Source: an uncultured Oscillospiraceae bacterium
GTDB taxonomy: Bacteria > Bacillota > Clostridia > Oscillospirales > Oscillospiraceae
Reading direction: 5' to 3'
DNA: 41,435 bases
Assembly (NCBI GenBank): GCA_944385705.1
Contig: CALWYF010000018.1
Coordinates: 1 to 41,435 of the forward strand
Position 1 is the stretch's first letter. Every line of letters begins with the position of its first letter. A program made the position numbers and the translations under genes. A model generated the notes under the pieces. That model worked only from the letters and a program-made list of their open reading frames with translations, was not told the DNA's origin and searched no databases. This document shows positions 16,968 through 23,892 of this stretch, in pieces.

Positions 16968-17618
16968 TCAGGCCAGGAACTCCGCCAGCTCTTTCACCGT
17001 TTTGAAATAGTACCGGCAGTTTTGGCGCATGAAGCTCTCTATCTGGGGAATGTCGCTTGCCCAGCCGGCGGCGGCAAAGTCAACGCCGCAGGAGGCGGCC
17101 ATGTCATAGCCCGGCTTCAGGTCGTCTATCATCAGCAGTTCCTCCGGCTTCAGGTCGAAGCGCTCCATGATGTCCTTCAGGGGAAAGGGATTGGGCTTGC
17201 GCTCGTTCAGGGGCCGGCTCCAGCCGTACACTGCATCCGGCTCCGGCAGGGAATTTTCCCTGTAGTCCCTGAGTATGTAATTCTCAAAGGAGTGGGACAC
17301 CACACAGATGAGGCCTCCCTGAGAGCGCTGGCGCTCCATTATCTCCCTCATCCCCGGATAGGCCTGGGGAATATGCTCCTTCACATAGTCGGTCCAGAAC
17401 ACCACTTCCCTGTCCATATCCTCCTCGGTCATGCCGAATTCCTCCTTGCACATCTGCACAAAGCCGGGGTGGAAATTTTTCAGGAAGTACTCCTCCAGGG
17501 AGCAGCGGCGCTCCGGGTAGTGGAGGCTCAGATATTTCACGAAGCAGGGGTAATGTATGGTGGCGGTGCTGTTGACCACGGTGTCGTCGTGGTCAAAGAC
17601 AAGGCATTTGTATCTCAT
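16968..17618 (-). CDS. HAD-superfamily hydrolase (phosphatase/phosphoglucomutase-like)
   Basis: 216 residues. HAD motifs in order: I YKCLVFDHDDTVVNST (nucleophile and acid/base Asp in DHD; the usual DxDGT is DHDDT here), a helical cap, II VVSHS, III with the Lys in ERKPNPFPL, and IV MIDDLKPGYDMA. It probably cleaves a small phosphomonoester; the substrate is unknown. The start at 17618 gives the family's usual N-terminus; the in-frame extension to 17684 runs into the upstream small gene. Last gene of the run G3E GTPase - GTPase/DUF1980-like - small membrane protein - HAD. Its ribosome site (GAGAAG) is weak, suggesting coupling to the upstream gene. Confidence 0.85.
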   Translation of the reverse strand: MRYKCLVFDHDDTVVNSTATIHYPCFVKYLSLHYPERRCSLEEYFLKNFHPGFVQMCKEEFGMTEEDMDREVVFWTDYVKEHIPQAYPGMREIMERQRSQGGLICVVSHSFENYILRDYRENSLPEPDAVYGWSRPLNERKPNPFPLKDIMERFDLKPEELLMIDDLKPGYDMAASCGVDFAAAGWASDIPQIESFMRQNCRYYFKTVKELAEFLA

Positions 17619-17640
17619 ATAACTTCTCGCAGAATCAAGT

Positions 17641-17838
17641 TCATCCGTGTTTCTTTTTTTCTTTTTCCAGCACGGTAACCGCAAAAATTGCTATGCAAAG
17701 TACCACAACGCAAATTACAGTTCCGCTGGCTGACAGTTTGGGATTGATAAATCCGGTAAAGCCGTTTGCCACGGCAAGAATAATCAGGCACAAGCATATT
17801 GCTAAGGCCAGCTTGGAAAATGCAGAATAATCTTTCAT
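17641..17838 (-). CDS. small two-helix membrane protein
   Basis: 65 residues. Two hydrophobic segments (about 9-25, LALAICLCLIILAV; and 40-57, VICVVVLCIAIFAVTVL) are joined by a polar loop, with a Lys-rich tail (EKEKKKHG). No family is recognised. GGGAG is five bases before the ATG, and the gene begins 12 bases after the GTPase/DUF1980-like gene. Confidence 0.65.
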   Translation of the reverse strand: MKDYSAFSKLALAICLCLIILAVANGFTGFINPKLSASGTVICVVVLCIAIFAVTVLEKEKKKHG

Positions 17839-17850
17839 ATCTGCTCCCTC

Positions 17851-18807
17851 TCAATAGAACGTGGCTACGGGCTGTTCGGGGGCCTCGCAGCTCTCGGCGG
17901 AGATATAGCTGAGGACGGGTCCCCGGCGGTTGTAGGCCCGGTGGAACTTGAACTCCACCTTGGCGGTGAGTATCATCCAGCTGTCGTCCTTCACGGTGTT
18001 TGCCTTGTCCCACTGGCAGACCAGAGCGGCGAACTGGATATCCTCCACGCAGCAGGTCATCACATGGCGGCCCACCACGAAGCAGTTGGCGGGCAGCTTT
18101 TTCCGCACCAGGCAGCGGCACTTGAAGCGCACGGTCTTGCCTTCGTACTTCTTGGGCTCGTCGGCCATATCCCGGTAGAAGAGGGCGAAGTCCTCGTCCC
18201 CTATCTCCACTATGGGGGCGTTCAGGTCATAGGGCAGGGGGTCTTCAATGTCATCATATACCACCTTGCCGTTCTTGGCCTCGTAGGCGATATCCGCCCG
18301 GCGGGAGGCCCCCCGGACTATCTTGTGGAAGGCCATCTTGTCCATGGTCTTCTCGTCAAAGCGGTTGAAGACCACCAGCTCTGCGCTCTTCATTTTGTCA
18401 TAGACCAGCTGGCGCATGTTGCTGTTGTAGCTTAAAAATGTAGTGGAGTCGGCAAACATGAACTCCTGATATACCATCCAGTTTTCCGGCATGGCGTTGT
18501 AGAGCACATCCAGCATCCACATGCCGTTGTACTCCACCACCACCCGCTCGGCCCTGGTCTCGGCCAGCCATTTCTCCAGGTTCTCCCTGGTCAGGCTGTC
18601 CTGGTCCTCCACCACCCGTATCTGCACGGTGTCGGAGGCAAACTGCTCCGGGGCGTATTCCTCTTCCCCCTCTTCGCAGACCAGCAGCAGGGTCTTCTCC
18701 CCATTGCAGAAGCGCCGGTCCTCCAGAGTCTCCTGGATGAACTTGGTCTTGCCCCCCTCCAGGAAGCCGGTGAAGAGGTATACAGGGACGTCTTTTCTGT
18801 TACTCAA
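17851..18807 (-). CDS. CobW-type GTPase fused to a DUF1980/TIGR03943-like domain
   Basis: 318 residues. The N-terminal part (about 1-200) is a G3E/CobW-like P-loop domain: VYLFTGFLEGGKTKF (Walker A GFLEGGKT, residues 14-21) and a possible G4 motif NRFDEKT. The usual CxCC metal motif of the family is not present. The C-terminal part (about 215-318; KTVRFKCRCLVRKKL, VGRHVMTCCVEDIQFAALV) resembles the end of TIGR03943/DUF1980 proteins, which are partners of YcgR-type permeases in metal control. The start is TTG at 18807, ten bases after GGAG, with an 8-base overlap with the upstream G3E gene. Metal handling is inferred from domain and neighbour. Confidence 0.75.
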   Translation of the reverse strand: MSNRKDVPVYLFTGFLEGGKTKFIQETLEDRRFCNGEKTLLLVCEEGEEEYAPEQFASDTVQIRVVEDQDSLTRENLEKWLAETRAERVVVEYNGMWMLDVLYNAMPENWMVYQEFMFADSTTFLSYNSNMRQLVYDKMKSAELVVFNRFDEKTMDKMAFHKIVRGASRRADIAYEAKNGKVVYDDIEDPLPYDLNAPIVEIGDEDFALFYRDMADEPKKYEGKTVRFKCRCLVRKKLPANCFVVGRHVMTCCVEDIQFAALVCQWDKANTVKDDSWMILTAKVEFKFHRAYNRRGPVLSYISAESCEAPEQPVATFY

Positions 18808-19900
18808 TATTAAACAGCTCCTTCAGTGCCTGTTCCTTCAGCTTGGAACCGATGACGCAGAAGCGCCCGGTGACGGCGGCGGCGCCCCGGCGGATATCGC
18901 TCTCGCCGGGCACGTAGTCAAAGTATATCCAGTCCCCGTCGCTGGAGTCCAGGATGCCCTTGGCTCTCAGCACGGTGCCGAAGCGTTCCTCATCGCCCAG
19001 GGCGGACAGCAGGCTGCGCAGCTCCTCCTCGCTGAACTTTCTGGGCGTCTCCATGCCCCAGCTGGTGAATATCTCGTCGGCATGGTGGTGGTGCTCGTGG
19101 TCGTGGTCATGGCAGCCGCAAGTGCAGTTCTCATCATGCTCGTGATGGTGGTGCTCATGCTCCTCATGCTCGTGGTCGTGATGATGCTCGTGCTCATGGT
19201 CATGGCAGCCGCAGCTGCATTCCTCATCGTGGTCGTGGTGGTGCTCGTGTTCCTCATGCTCATGGTGGTGTTCATGATGCTCCTGAGCCAGCCGCTCCAT
19301 CTCCGCCTTCAGACCGTTTTCATCCATGGCCTCGGCTATCTGCTTGCCGGAGATCTTGTCCCAGGGAGTGGTGATGAGTCCGGCATGGTCGTTCAGGCCC
19401 TTCAGCAGCTCGGTGGCGGCCAGTATCTTCTCGGGAGAGGCGGTGTCGGTACGGCTCATAACGATGAGGTCGGCGTTTTCAACCTGGTCGTTAAAGAACT
19501 CGCCGAAGTTTCTCATGTACATGCGGCACTTGCCGGCGTCCACTACAGTGACCTTTGCGCCTATCTGGGCCCCCTCTACGCCGGAGACGGCCTTTGCCAC
19601 GTCGCTGAGCTTGCCCACGCCGGAGGGCTCGATGATTATACGGTCGGGAGCGTAATCCGCCATCACCTTTTTAAGGGCCTTGGTGAAGTCTCCCACCAGG
19701 GTGCAGCAGATGCAGCCGGAGTTCATTTCGGTGATCTCCACCCCGGCGTCCTTCAGAAAGCCGCCGTCAATGGCTATCTCGCCGAACTCGTTTTCAATGA
19801 GCACCAGCTTCTCGCCCTGATAGGCCTCGGCTATCAGCTTGCGGATAAGGGTGGTCTTGCCTGCGCCCAGAAAACCGGAAAAAATGTCTATCTTAGTCAT
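18800..19900 (-). CDS. His-rich G3E-family GTPase (COG0523 metallochaperone)
   Basis: 366 residues. G1/Walker A GFLGAGKTT (9-17), the family's metal motif GCICC (62-66), EPSG (91-94), and SRTD (149-152) in place of NKxD. Between the GTPase and the C-terminal CobW_C domain (about 280-366) lies an extraordinary His/Glu/Asp stretch (208-275) made of two imperfect 31-residue repeats, each with a CxCGC motif. Such segments bind or store Zn, Ni or Co. The family inserts or allocates metal using GTP. GGAGG is seven bases before the ATG at 19900. First gene of the operon; no convincing Zur box was found. Confidence 0.9.
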   Translation of the reverse strand: MTKIDIFSGFLGAGKTTLIRKLIAEAYQGEKLVLIENEFGEIAIDGGFLKDAGVEITEMNSGCICCTLVGDFTKALKKVMADYAPDRIIIEPSGVGKLSDVAKAVSGVEGAQIGAKVTVVDAGKCRMYMRNFGEFFNDQVENADLIVMSRTDTASPEKILAATELLKGLNDHAGLITTPWDKISGKQIAEAMDENGLKAEMERLAQEHHEHHHEHEEHEHHHDHDEECSCGCHDHEHEHHHDHEHEEHEHHHHEHDENCTCGCHDHDHEHHHHADEIFTSWGMETPRKFSEEELRSLLSALGDEERFGTVLRAKGILDSSDGDWIYFDYVPGESDIRRGAAAVTGRFCVIGSKLKEQALKELFNIE

Positions 19901-19934
19901 GGTTATGCCTCCATGTATTTTATTTCGAGAGGGT

Positions 19935-19962
19935 ATTATATCACTTTTTTTATTTTTTACAA
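19935..19962 (-). promoter_or_regulatory. promoter of the G3E GTPase operon
   Basis: On the minus strand TTGTAA (19962-19957) and TATAAT (19940-19935) with a 16-base spacer, about 35 bases upstream of the start. Confidence 0.6.
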
Positions 19963-19967
19963 TAGAA

Positions 19968-19991
19968 GAAAGGGCCTTTTCCGGCCCTTTC
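19968..19991 (-). terminator. terminator of the XRE membrane protein gene
   Basis: GAAAGGGCC and GGCCCTTTC (9 bp) around a 6-base loop, 33 bases after the stop on the minus strand, with TTCTATTG following. It also separates this gene from the G3E operon promoter. Confidence 0.6.
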
Positions 19992-20023
19992 CCTCCATTA
20001 TTCACAGTTTGTCAAAGTTTAAT

Positions 20024-20770
20024 TCAGGCTGAAGTTCCGCCGTTTTCCGCCCCGTCTTTTCCCGCCTCGGTGTTTTTTCTCCCTGCCGGGAAGTCCAGTA
20101 TCCACAGTACCGCCCCCAGGGCAGCATAGACATAATAATAGGCAGCCACATCAATGGCCATATATACCGCAGTATTGACATAGCCCCCTTGTCCCATAAA
20201 CGCCCCCGGGCCAATGCCGTATATGGCTGAGATGCTCACGGTGACCATCTGTATACACACCGGCAGCAGAAACAGAGCGACGGCTCCTATGAGCCCCAGC
20301 AGCCCCCGGCGGGCATATTTCACCCAGGGTCTGTTCAGAGGCTTTGCCTTTAAAATCATTGCCAGGCTCTGAACGGCGGTCCATCCCAGGGCCAGCATAT
20401 ACATGGGCTTGAGAGTACAGTTTAGCAGCAGCCCGGGCAGCATTTCAAAATAAGCAGCCTGGATCTCCAATATCTCCGGCCTCAGCAGCTTGTAGCAGAC
20501 AAACAGGAACAAGAACAGCCCGAAGGAGACCGCCAGCCGCCGGTACTCCCGGCGCCTGTCCTCCATCTGGGGCGTGCCATATAGCAGGGCATTGGCATCG
20601 GTGTCCAGGGCGGCGGCAATGTCCAGCAGCATGTCTATATCCGGCCGGGTGCAGCCGTTTTCATAGTTGGAGACGGTCTGCCTCGTCACATGCAGCCTCT
20701 CCCCCAGCTCCTCCTTAGTCAGGCCTCTGGCACAGCGCAGTTCCTTGATGTTTTTACCTATGTCCCGCAT
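20024..20770 (-). CDS. XRE-type regulator with C-terminal membrane domain
   Basis: 248 residues. An N-terminal helix-turn-helix (1-60: IGKNIKELRCARGLTKEELG, then LHVTRQTVSNYENGCTRPD) matches the Cro/C1 family. From about residue 75 on there are about five hydrophobic segments (LAVSFGLFLFLFVCYKLL, GLLGLIGAVALFLLPVCI, AVYMAIDVAAYYYVYAAL and others). Membrane-tethered XRE proteins of this kind are common in Clostridia; the signal is unknown. The ATG at 20770, with GAGGTG upstream, is chosen; the in-frame extension to 20869 reaches the neighbour's terminator. Confidence 0.8.
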   Translation of the reverse strand: MRDIGKNIKELRCARGLTKEELGERLHVTRQTVSNYENGCTRPDIDMLLDIAAALDTDANALLYGTPQMEDRRREYRRLAVSFGLFLFLFVCYKLLRPEILEIQAAYFEMLPGLLLNCTLKPMYMLALGWTAVQSLAMILKAKPLNRPWVKYARRGLLGLIGAVALFLLPVCIQMVTVSISAIYGIGPGAFMGQGGYVNTAVYMAIDVAAYYYVYAALGAVLWILDFPAGRKNTEAGKDGAENGGTSA

Positions 20771-20858
20771 TGCTCTCACCTCGGTATTATCATAGCATCT
20801 GAGGCGGGAAATGTTACGCAAGGAAGCTTTTACACAGGCTTTATATAAACAGAAAAAA

Positions 20859-20884
20859 TTTTGGGGCACTTTTGTGCCCCAAAA
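20859..20884. terminator. intrinsic terminator of the PPOX-family gene
   Basis: TTTTGGGGCAC and GTGCCCCAAAA form an 11-bp stem with a TTTT loop and A/T runs on both sides. On the minus strand T6 follows shortly after. Its first bases touch the PPOX gene end. Confidence 0.85.
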
Positions 20885-20887
20885 ACG

Positions 20888-21280
20888 TCAGAACTTATAT
20901 ACCTTAGGTGGGTTAGTGAAGGAATAAAGCGTGGCAGTTACATTACGCAGATACCACACCTCGGTGTTCCCGTCGTCCGGGGAGTACATGGCCTGCAGCT
21001 CGGGATAGGCTTCCAGCATGCTGACCCGGGCAGCTCTGTCGTCGTCCTCCACGGCGCTGGCCTCCACTCTCAGCCAGTCTCCGTCCACCATGGCGCATAT
21101 CTCCAGTTTGGGATTGGCATGGAGCTGATGAGACACTGCCTTGGATTTTCCGGTCTGGATGTACAGCTTTCCCTTGTATAGGTTAACCGTACCAAAAGGA
21201 CGCACTCTGGGCTGGCCGTCGTCACAGGTGGCCAGATAATAGGTTCCCGCCTTTTTCAGCATTTCATAAACTTCCTGCAT
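20888..21280 (-). CDS. pyridoxamine 5'-phosphate oxidase-family flavoprotein
   Basis: 130 residues. Split-barrel FMN-binding fold: EVYEMLKKAGTYYLATCD, GQPRVRPFGTVNLYKGKLYI, TGKSKAVSHQLHANPKLEIC, then DGDWLRVEASAV. Members reduce or bind small molecules; this one cannot be assigned a substrate and is too short to be PdxH. The ATG at 21280 is chosen because GGAG lies seven bases upstream; a longer frame to 21337 has no ribosome site. Single gene with its own terminator. Confidence 0.85.
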   Translation of the reverse strand: MQEVYEMLKKAGTYYLATCDDGQPRVRPFGTVNLYKGKLYIQTGKSKAVSHQLHANPKLEICAMVDGDWLRVEASAVEDDDRAARVSMLEAYPELQAMYSPDDGNTEVWYLRNVTATLYSFTNPPKVYKF

Positions 21281-21599
21281 AGTTATTCTCCACTCTGCCG
21301 CCAGTAATGTCAGCGCAGTTTCACCGGAATTATCCATATGCGGCCAATGGAAATTCCTTCATGCACTGCAATCCCCGCTGAAGAAGCAGGCGGCAGCTCT
21401 CCCAGTATGTAGCTCCACATTTTTCGCCTGTCCCTCTTGGTTATATTTTCTTTATACACCATGAATTTTATACCATTTTACAGCGGATTCCTTGACTTTT
21501 TTGTAAACATATTGTACAGTTGCCATGTAAGTCTGGATTTTTTATCTGCTCCCGGCCTATCTACCGGAACCCCAGCCAGCCTTTAAGGGAGAGTCTGAA
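21281..21599. other. intergenic region PPOX gene / VanY gene
   Basis: 319 bases without a gene. The right half has the VanY promoter (21492-21520). The middle is AT-rich, with TATAAA-like boxes on the minus strand that could serve the PPOX gene, but no -35 is convincing. Confidence 0.5.
21492..21520 (+). promoter_or_regulatory. promoter of the VanY-type gene
   Basis: TTGACT at 21492-21497 and TACAGT at 21515-21520 with a 17-base spacer, 80 bases upstream of the TTG start. Confidence 0.65.
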
Positions 21600-22439
21600 T
21601 TGAAGCTTAAAAATAGAGACAGAACTGTTTTAATAGTATTGCTCACCGTGCTGCTGTTTGCATGTATATGCATGCTCAGCCTACTGCTCATGAATATTGG
21701 CTCTGATGTGCTCTTTCAGTCCGCCGTTACACCCAGCCCATCACCCGTCCCAAGCCCCACAGCCACCCCGGAGCCCAGTCCGACGCCAACGCCCACGGCC
21801 ACTCCGGAACCCACGCCGGAGCTCCGGGAGCCTACAGATCTGCTCATACTTGTGAATCCTTGGAACAAACTGCCTGAGGACTATCAGCCGGAGCTGGAGG
21901 AGATACCTCAGGCAGATACCGAAGACCCGCTGTATGTGGACGTGCGCTGTGCTGATGCACTCAAGCAGATGATAGACGACTGCGAAGCCGCCGGAAATCA
22001 TCCTTACATATGCTCGGCTTACCGTTCTCTTGAAAAGCAGCAGTTCCTTTTCAACAACAAGATACGCCGCCTTGTCCTTGAGGGTACGGACCCGGACGAG
22101 GCCCCGGATATTGCCGCCATGAGCGTGGCAAAGCCCAACACCAGCGAGCATCAGCTGGGTCTGGCCGTGGACATAATCGACTTCTTTTATACCAATCTGG
22201 ACAAGGGTCAGGAGGAAACTTCCACCCAGCAGTGGCTTATGGAAAATTCCTGGCGCTACGGTTTTATCCTCCGCTACCCCAACGGAAGCAGCGATATAAC
22301 CGGCATCATCTATGAACCCTGGCATTACCGCTATGTGGGCGAGGAGGCCGCAGCGGAGATATATGAACTGGGAGTCACGCTGGAGGAATACCTGGACATG
22401 TTCTATGAGCCTCTGGAAAGCTCCGGAGAAGCCGAATAA
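21600..22439 (+). CDS. D,D-carboxypeptidase of the VanY/M15B family, membrane-anchored
   Basis: 279 residues. One N-terminal membrane helix (about 9-31), then a Pro/Thr/Ser stalk (44-75, PSPTP repeats), then the zinc peptidase domain (about 110-260). Zinc ligands: H184 and D191 in SEHQLGLAVDI, and H242 in EPWHYRYVG, with catalytic Glu239; R142 in SAYRS fits the substrate-binding Arg. It trims the terminal D-Ala from peptidoglycan stem peptides outside the membrane. No vancomycin-resistance genes are nearby, so a housekeeping or sporulation wall role is more likely. The start is TTG at 21600, eight bases after GGGAG. Confidence 0.9.
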   Translation: MKLKNRDRTVLIVLLTVLLFACICMLSLLLMNIGSDVLFQSAVTPSPSPVPSPTATPEPSPTPTPTATPEPTPELREPTDLLILVNPWNKLPEDYQPELEEIPQADTEDPLYVDVRCADALKQMIDDCEAAGNHPYICSAYRSLEKQQFLFNNKIRRLVLEGTDPDEAPDIAAMSVAKPNTSEHQLGLAVDIIDFFYTNLDKGQEETSTQQWLMENSWRYGFILRYPNGSSDITGIIYEPWHYRYVGEEAAAEIYELGVTLEEYLDMFYEPLESSGEAE

Positions 22440-22452
22440 AATCTGAAGTTTT

Positions 22453-22499
22453 AAAAATCAAGCAGCATTTTGCCCTTCGTAAAATGCTGCTTGATTTTT
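22453..22499. terminator. bidirectional terminator between VanY gene and spoIIID
   Basis: A perfect 19-bp stem AAAAATCAAGCAGCATTTT / complement with a 9-base loop and T5 on both strands, between converging genes. Confidence 0.92.
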
Positions 22500-22527
22500 A
22501 CTGCTTTCCGGGATTAGGCCCAGTCGC

Positions 22528-22779
22528 TCAGTCCTCGCCCTTGTATTTTCTCCTGGTGGCCAGGCCGCCCCGGATATGCCTCTCCGCCTTGTTTATGTCC
22601 AGCAGCTGCCGCACCTGCTTGTATAGTCCGGTGTTCAGCTTTGGCAGCCGCTCAGTTAGATCTTTATGTACCGTTGATTTTGAAATGCCGAACTCTGTGG
22701 CGGCGGAGCGGACGGTTGCCCGGTTATCAATGATGTATGCGGCCAGATCGCAGGCCCGCTCTTCGATATTTGTATACAA
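22528..22779 (-). CDS. spoIIID: sporulation transcriptional regulator SpoIIID
   Basis: 83 residues. Mother-cell DNA-binding protein that switches the sigma-E programme toward sigma-K. The core RSAATEFGISKSTVHKDLTE, then RLPKLN and AERHIRGGLATRRKYK, matches SpoIIID of Bacillus closely (VSKSTVHKDLTERLPEIN; RHLRGGEATKLKYK). Start: the frame can open at GTG 22788, but that overlaps the ribosome site; TTG at 22779 is eight bases from GGGGAG and gives the same N-terminal length as B. subtilis SpoIIID. A sigma-E-like promoter lies about 25 bases upstream. Confidence 0.95.
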   Translation of the reverse strand: MYTNIEERACDLAAYIIDNRATVRSAATEFGISKSTVHKDLTERLPKLNTGLYKQVRQLLDINKAERHIRGGLATRRKYKGED

Positions 22780-22809
22780 ATACACCACTCCCCATACTCT
22801 CGTGCTTAA

Positions 22810-22838
22810 TGTATATGAGAATATAGACCGCTATATGA
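22810..22838 (-). promoter_or_regulatory. sigma-E-type promoter of spoIIID
   Basis: On the minus strand TCATATA (22838-22832), 14 bases, then CATATACA (22817-22810), close to the sigma-E consensus (ATA-rich -35, CATA-type -10). Known regulation of spoIIID by sigma-E supports it. Confidence 0.6.
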
Positions 22839-22922
22839 AAAGCCCGGGCAGCATAGGTGTATGCGGTTTGCCTGGCATGAAGTATCTGTCCCCGCAATTA
22901 CGCCATCCCTTCATAGATATAG

Positions 22923-22959
22923 CAGCTCCCCCCGCCTGGCCGTGCCGTGTGGGGGGAGC
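22923..22959. terminator. hairpin after the XRE gene
   Basis: AGCTCCCCCC and GGGGGGAGCT (10 bp) around a 17-base loop, about 35 bases beyond the XRE stop on the minus strand. The only T-rich stretch is on the plus strand (22970-22982), so its direction is uncertain. Confidence 0.5.
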
Positions 22960-22992
22960 TGATGAGCTTTTGTTTTTTTATTTCGCCTGATA

Positions 22993-23304
22993 TCACTCGG
23001 ATAAGTCTTCTATTATCATTCTGACATGCTCCGCCTTGTTGGGTGGGAGTCTGGATATTGAATCGACCAGCTCCGCATTTATAGCAGGAGCATTGTTTCT
23101 ATAATTAAAGAAATCCTTGGGTTCTATATTCAGGTATTCACATATATAAAAGAATCCATTCATGGACGGCATTGTACGCCCGTTTTCAATCTTGTTGATG
23201 TAGCTTGCGCTTTGTCCCAGAGACAAGCTCATGTCTCTTGCAGATACACCTTTTTCAAGTCTGAGTTGCGACAAGCGCTCAGCAAACCATTTAGTGTAAT
23301 CCAT
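22993..23304 (-). CDS. XRE-family repressor next to the pilus operon
   Basis: 103 residues. A Cro/C1 helix-turn-helix occupies about 5-62 (FAERLSQLRLEKGVSARDMS, LGQSASYINKIENGRTMPSM). The C-terminal 40 residues (DFFNYRNNAPAINAELVDSI, then LPPNKAEHVRMIIEDL) look like the short helical dimerisation tail of SinR/phage-type repressors. The ATG at 23304 is eight bases after AGAGG; the TTG just before it is too close. It faces away from the pilus operon, whose promoter 150 bases upstream carries a perfect 18-bp palindrome, making it the best candidate regulator. Confidence 0.82.
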   Translation of the reverse strand: MDYTKWFAERLSQLRLEKGVSARDMSLSLGQSASYINKIENGRTMPSMNGFFYICEYLNIEPKDFFNYRNNAPAINAELVDSISRLPPNKAEHVRMIIEDLSE

Positions 23305-23440
23305 CAAATTTACCTCTGCGAATAAAACATAGTGCTTATCTATATAATCTGTATTTTCATTAGCCTCTACCGAAAGTGCCTATTTTTATATTATAGTTCC
23401 TTAATTTGGAAAAATATGGAATTGCAGGCTATTTTTTTGG

Positions 23441-23472
23441 TTGACATATATAATCTCAGTATATATACTGAG
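23441..23472 (+). promoter_or_regulatory. pilus operon promoter with palindromic operator
   Basis: TTGACA at 23441-23446 and TATACT at 23464-23469 with a 17-base spacer: the best promoter in the gap. The -10 lies inside a perfect 18-bp palindrome, CTCAGTATATATACTGAG (23455-23472), the shape expected for a dimeric XRE-type repressor site. Confidence 0.75.
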
Positions 23473-23608
23473 TGCATAAGCTTTTTATATAAGGCTATTA
23501 AAAATTGCTAATTCTTTAAAAAGTTTAATGTTAGATTTTACTTAATAAGACCTTTCTCATGACGGCTTTCCATTGTCTATAAGAAGTCATGTAAGCAGCG
23601 AATTATTG

Positions 23609-23640
23609 AAGTGCTGTTTTTCTTTTCAGCACTTTTCTTA
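23609..23640 (+). terminator. terminator-like hairpin 1 in pilus leader
   Basis: AAGTGCTG (23609-23616) and CAGCACTT (23627-23634) around a T-rich loop, followed by TTCTTA. CAGC at 23597-23600 upstream could pair with GCTG instead, giving a competing fold. Confidence 0.55.
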
Positions 23641-23808
23641 AACTTATATAAGCCCTTTTTATTATTCCCTGATATTACCTTTAAAATTTAATTGTAACTT
23701 TAATTTTTTATAAAGTTGTTAACAGAGGATTTATACAAAATCAACATACAGCGCAATTTGTTTTAAAAAATATTTGATTCCAGTTCCTGCTCTGTATTAT
23801 GGATTTTT

Positions 23809-23856
23809 ATCCGGCTGCGCAGCGGCTTTTTATAAAAGAATGCAGCTGGATTTTAT
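23809..23856 (+). terminator. terminator-like hairpin 2 in pilus leader
   Basis: ATCCGGCTGC (23809-23818) and GCAGCTGGAT (23842-23851), 10 bp with one G-U, followed by TTTTATTATATATTTTTA. The preceding GGATTTTTATCC (23801-23812) can form a small hairpin that uses the same ATCC, so the two are mutually exclusive. It ends about 40 bases before the adhesin start. Confidence 0.55.
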
Positions 23857-23892
23857 TATATATTTTTATATATGTTGAATTGGGGTGGATAC

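Larger units (their letters stand above)
23305..23892. other. AT-rich regulatory region and leader of the pilus operon
   Basis: 588 bases with no gene longer than a few codons. It contains a possible XRE promoter (TATAAT on the minus strand, 23395-23390), the palindrome-bearing pilus promoter, an imperfect CATGAC/GTCATG hairpin at about 23558-23592, and two terminator-like hairpins described separately. The predicted untranslated leader is about 415 bases. Confidence 0.6.

Noticed and set aside
21722-21833. Short tandem repeat or CRISPR-like array near 21.7 kb and 12.5 kb
   Set aside because: These are codon-level repeats for Pro/Thr/Ser stalks in the VanY-type protein and the anti-sigma factor, not direct repeats with spacers.
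21600-22439. Vancomycin-resistance gene
   Set aside because: VanY-like domain only; no vanH, vanA/B-type ligase, vanX or two-component system nearby, so a general wall carboxypeptidase is the safer reading.
23476-23892. c-di-GMP riboswitch in the pilus leader
   Set aside because: The conserved GEMM core (GGGCAAACC-type and tetraloop-receptor elements) is not found; only generic hairpins are seen.
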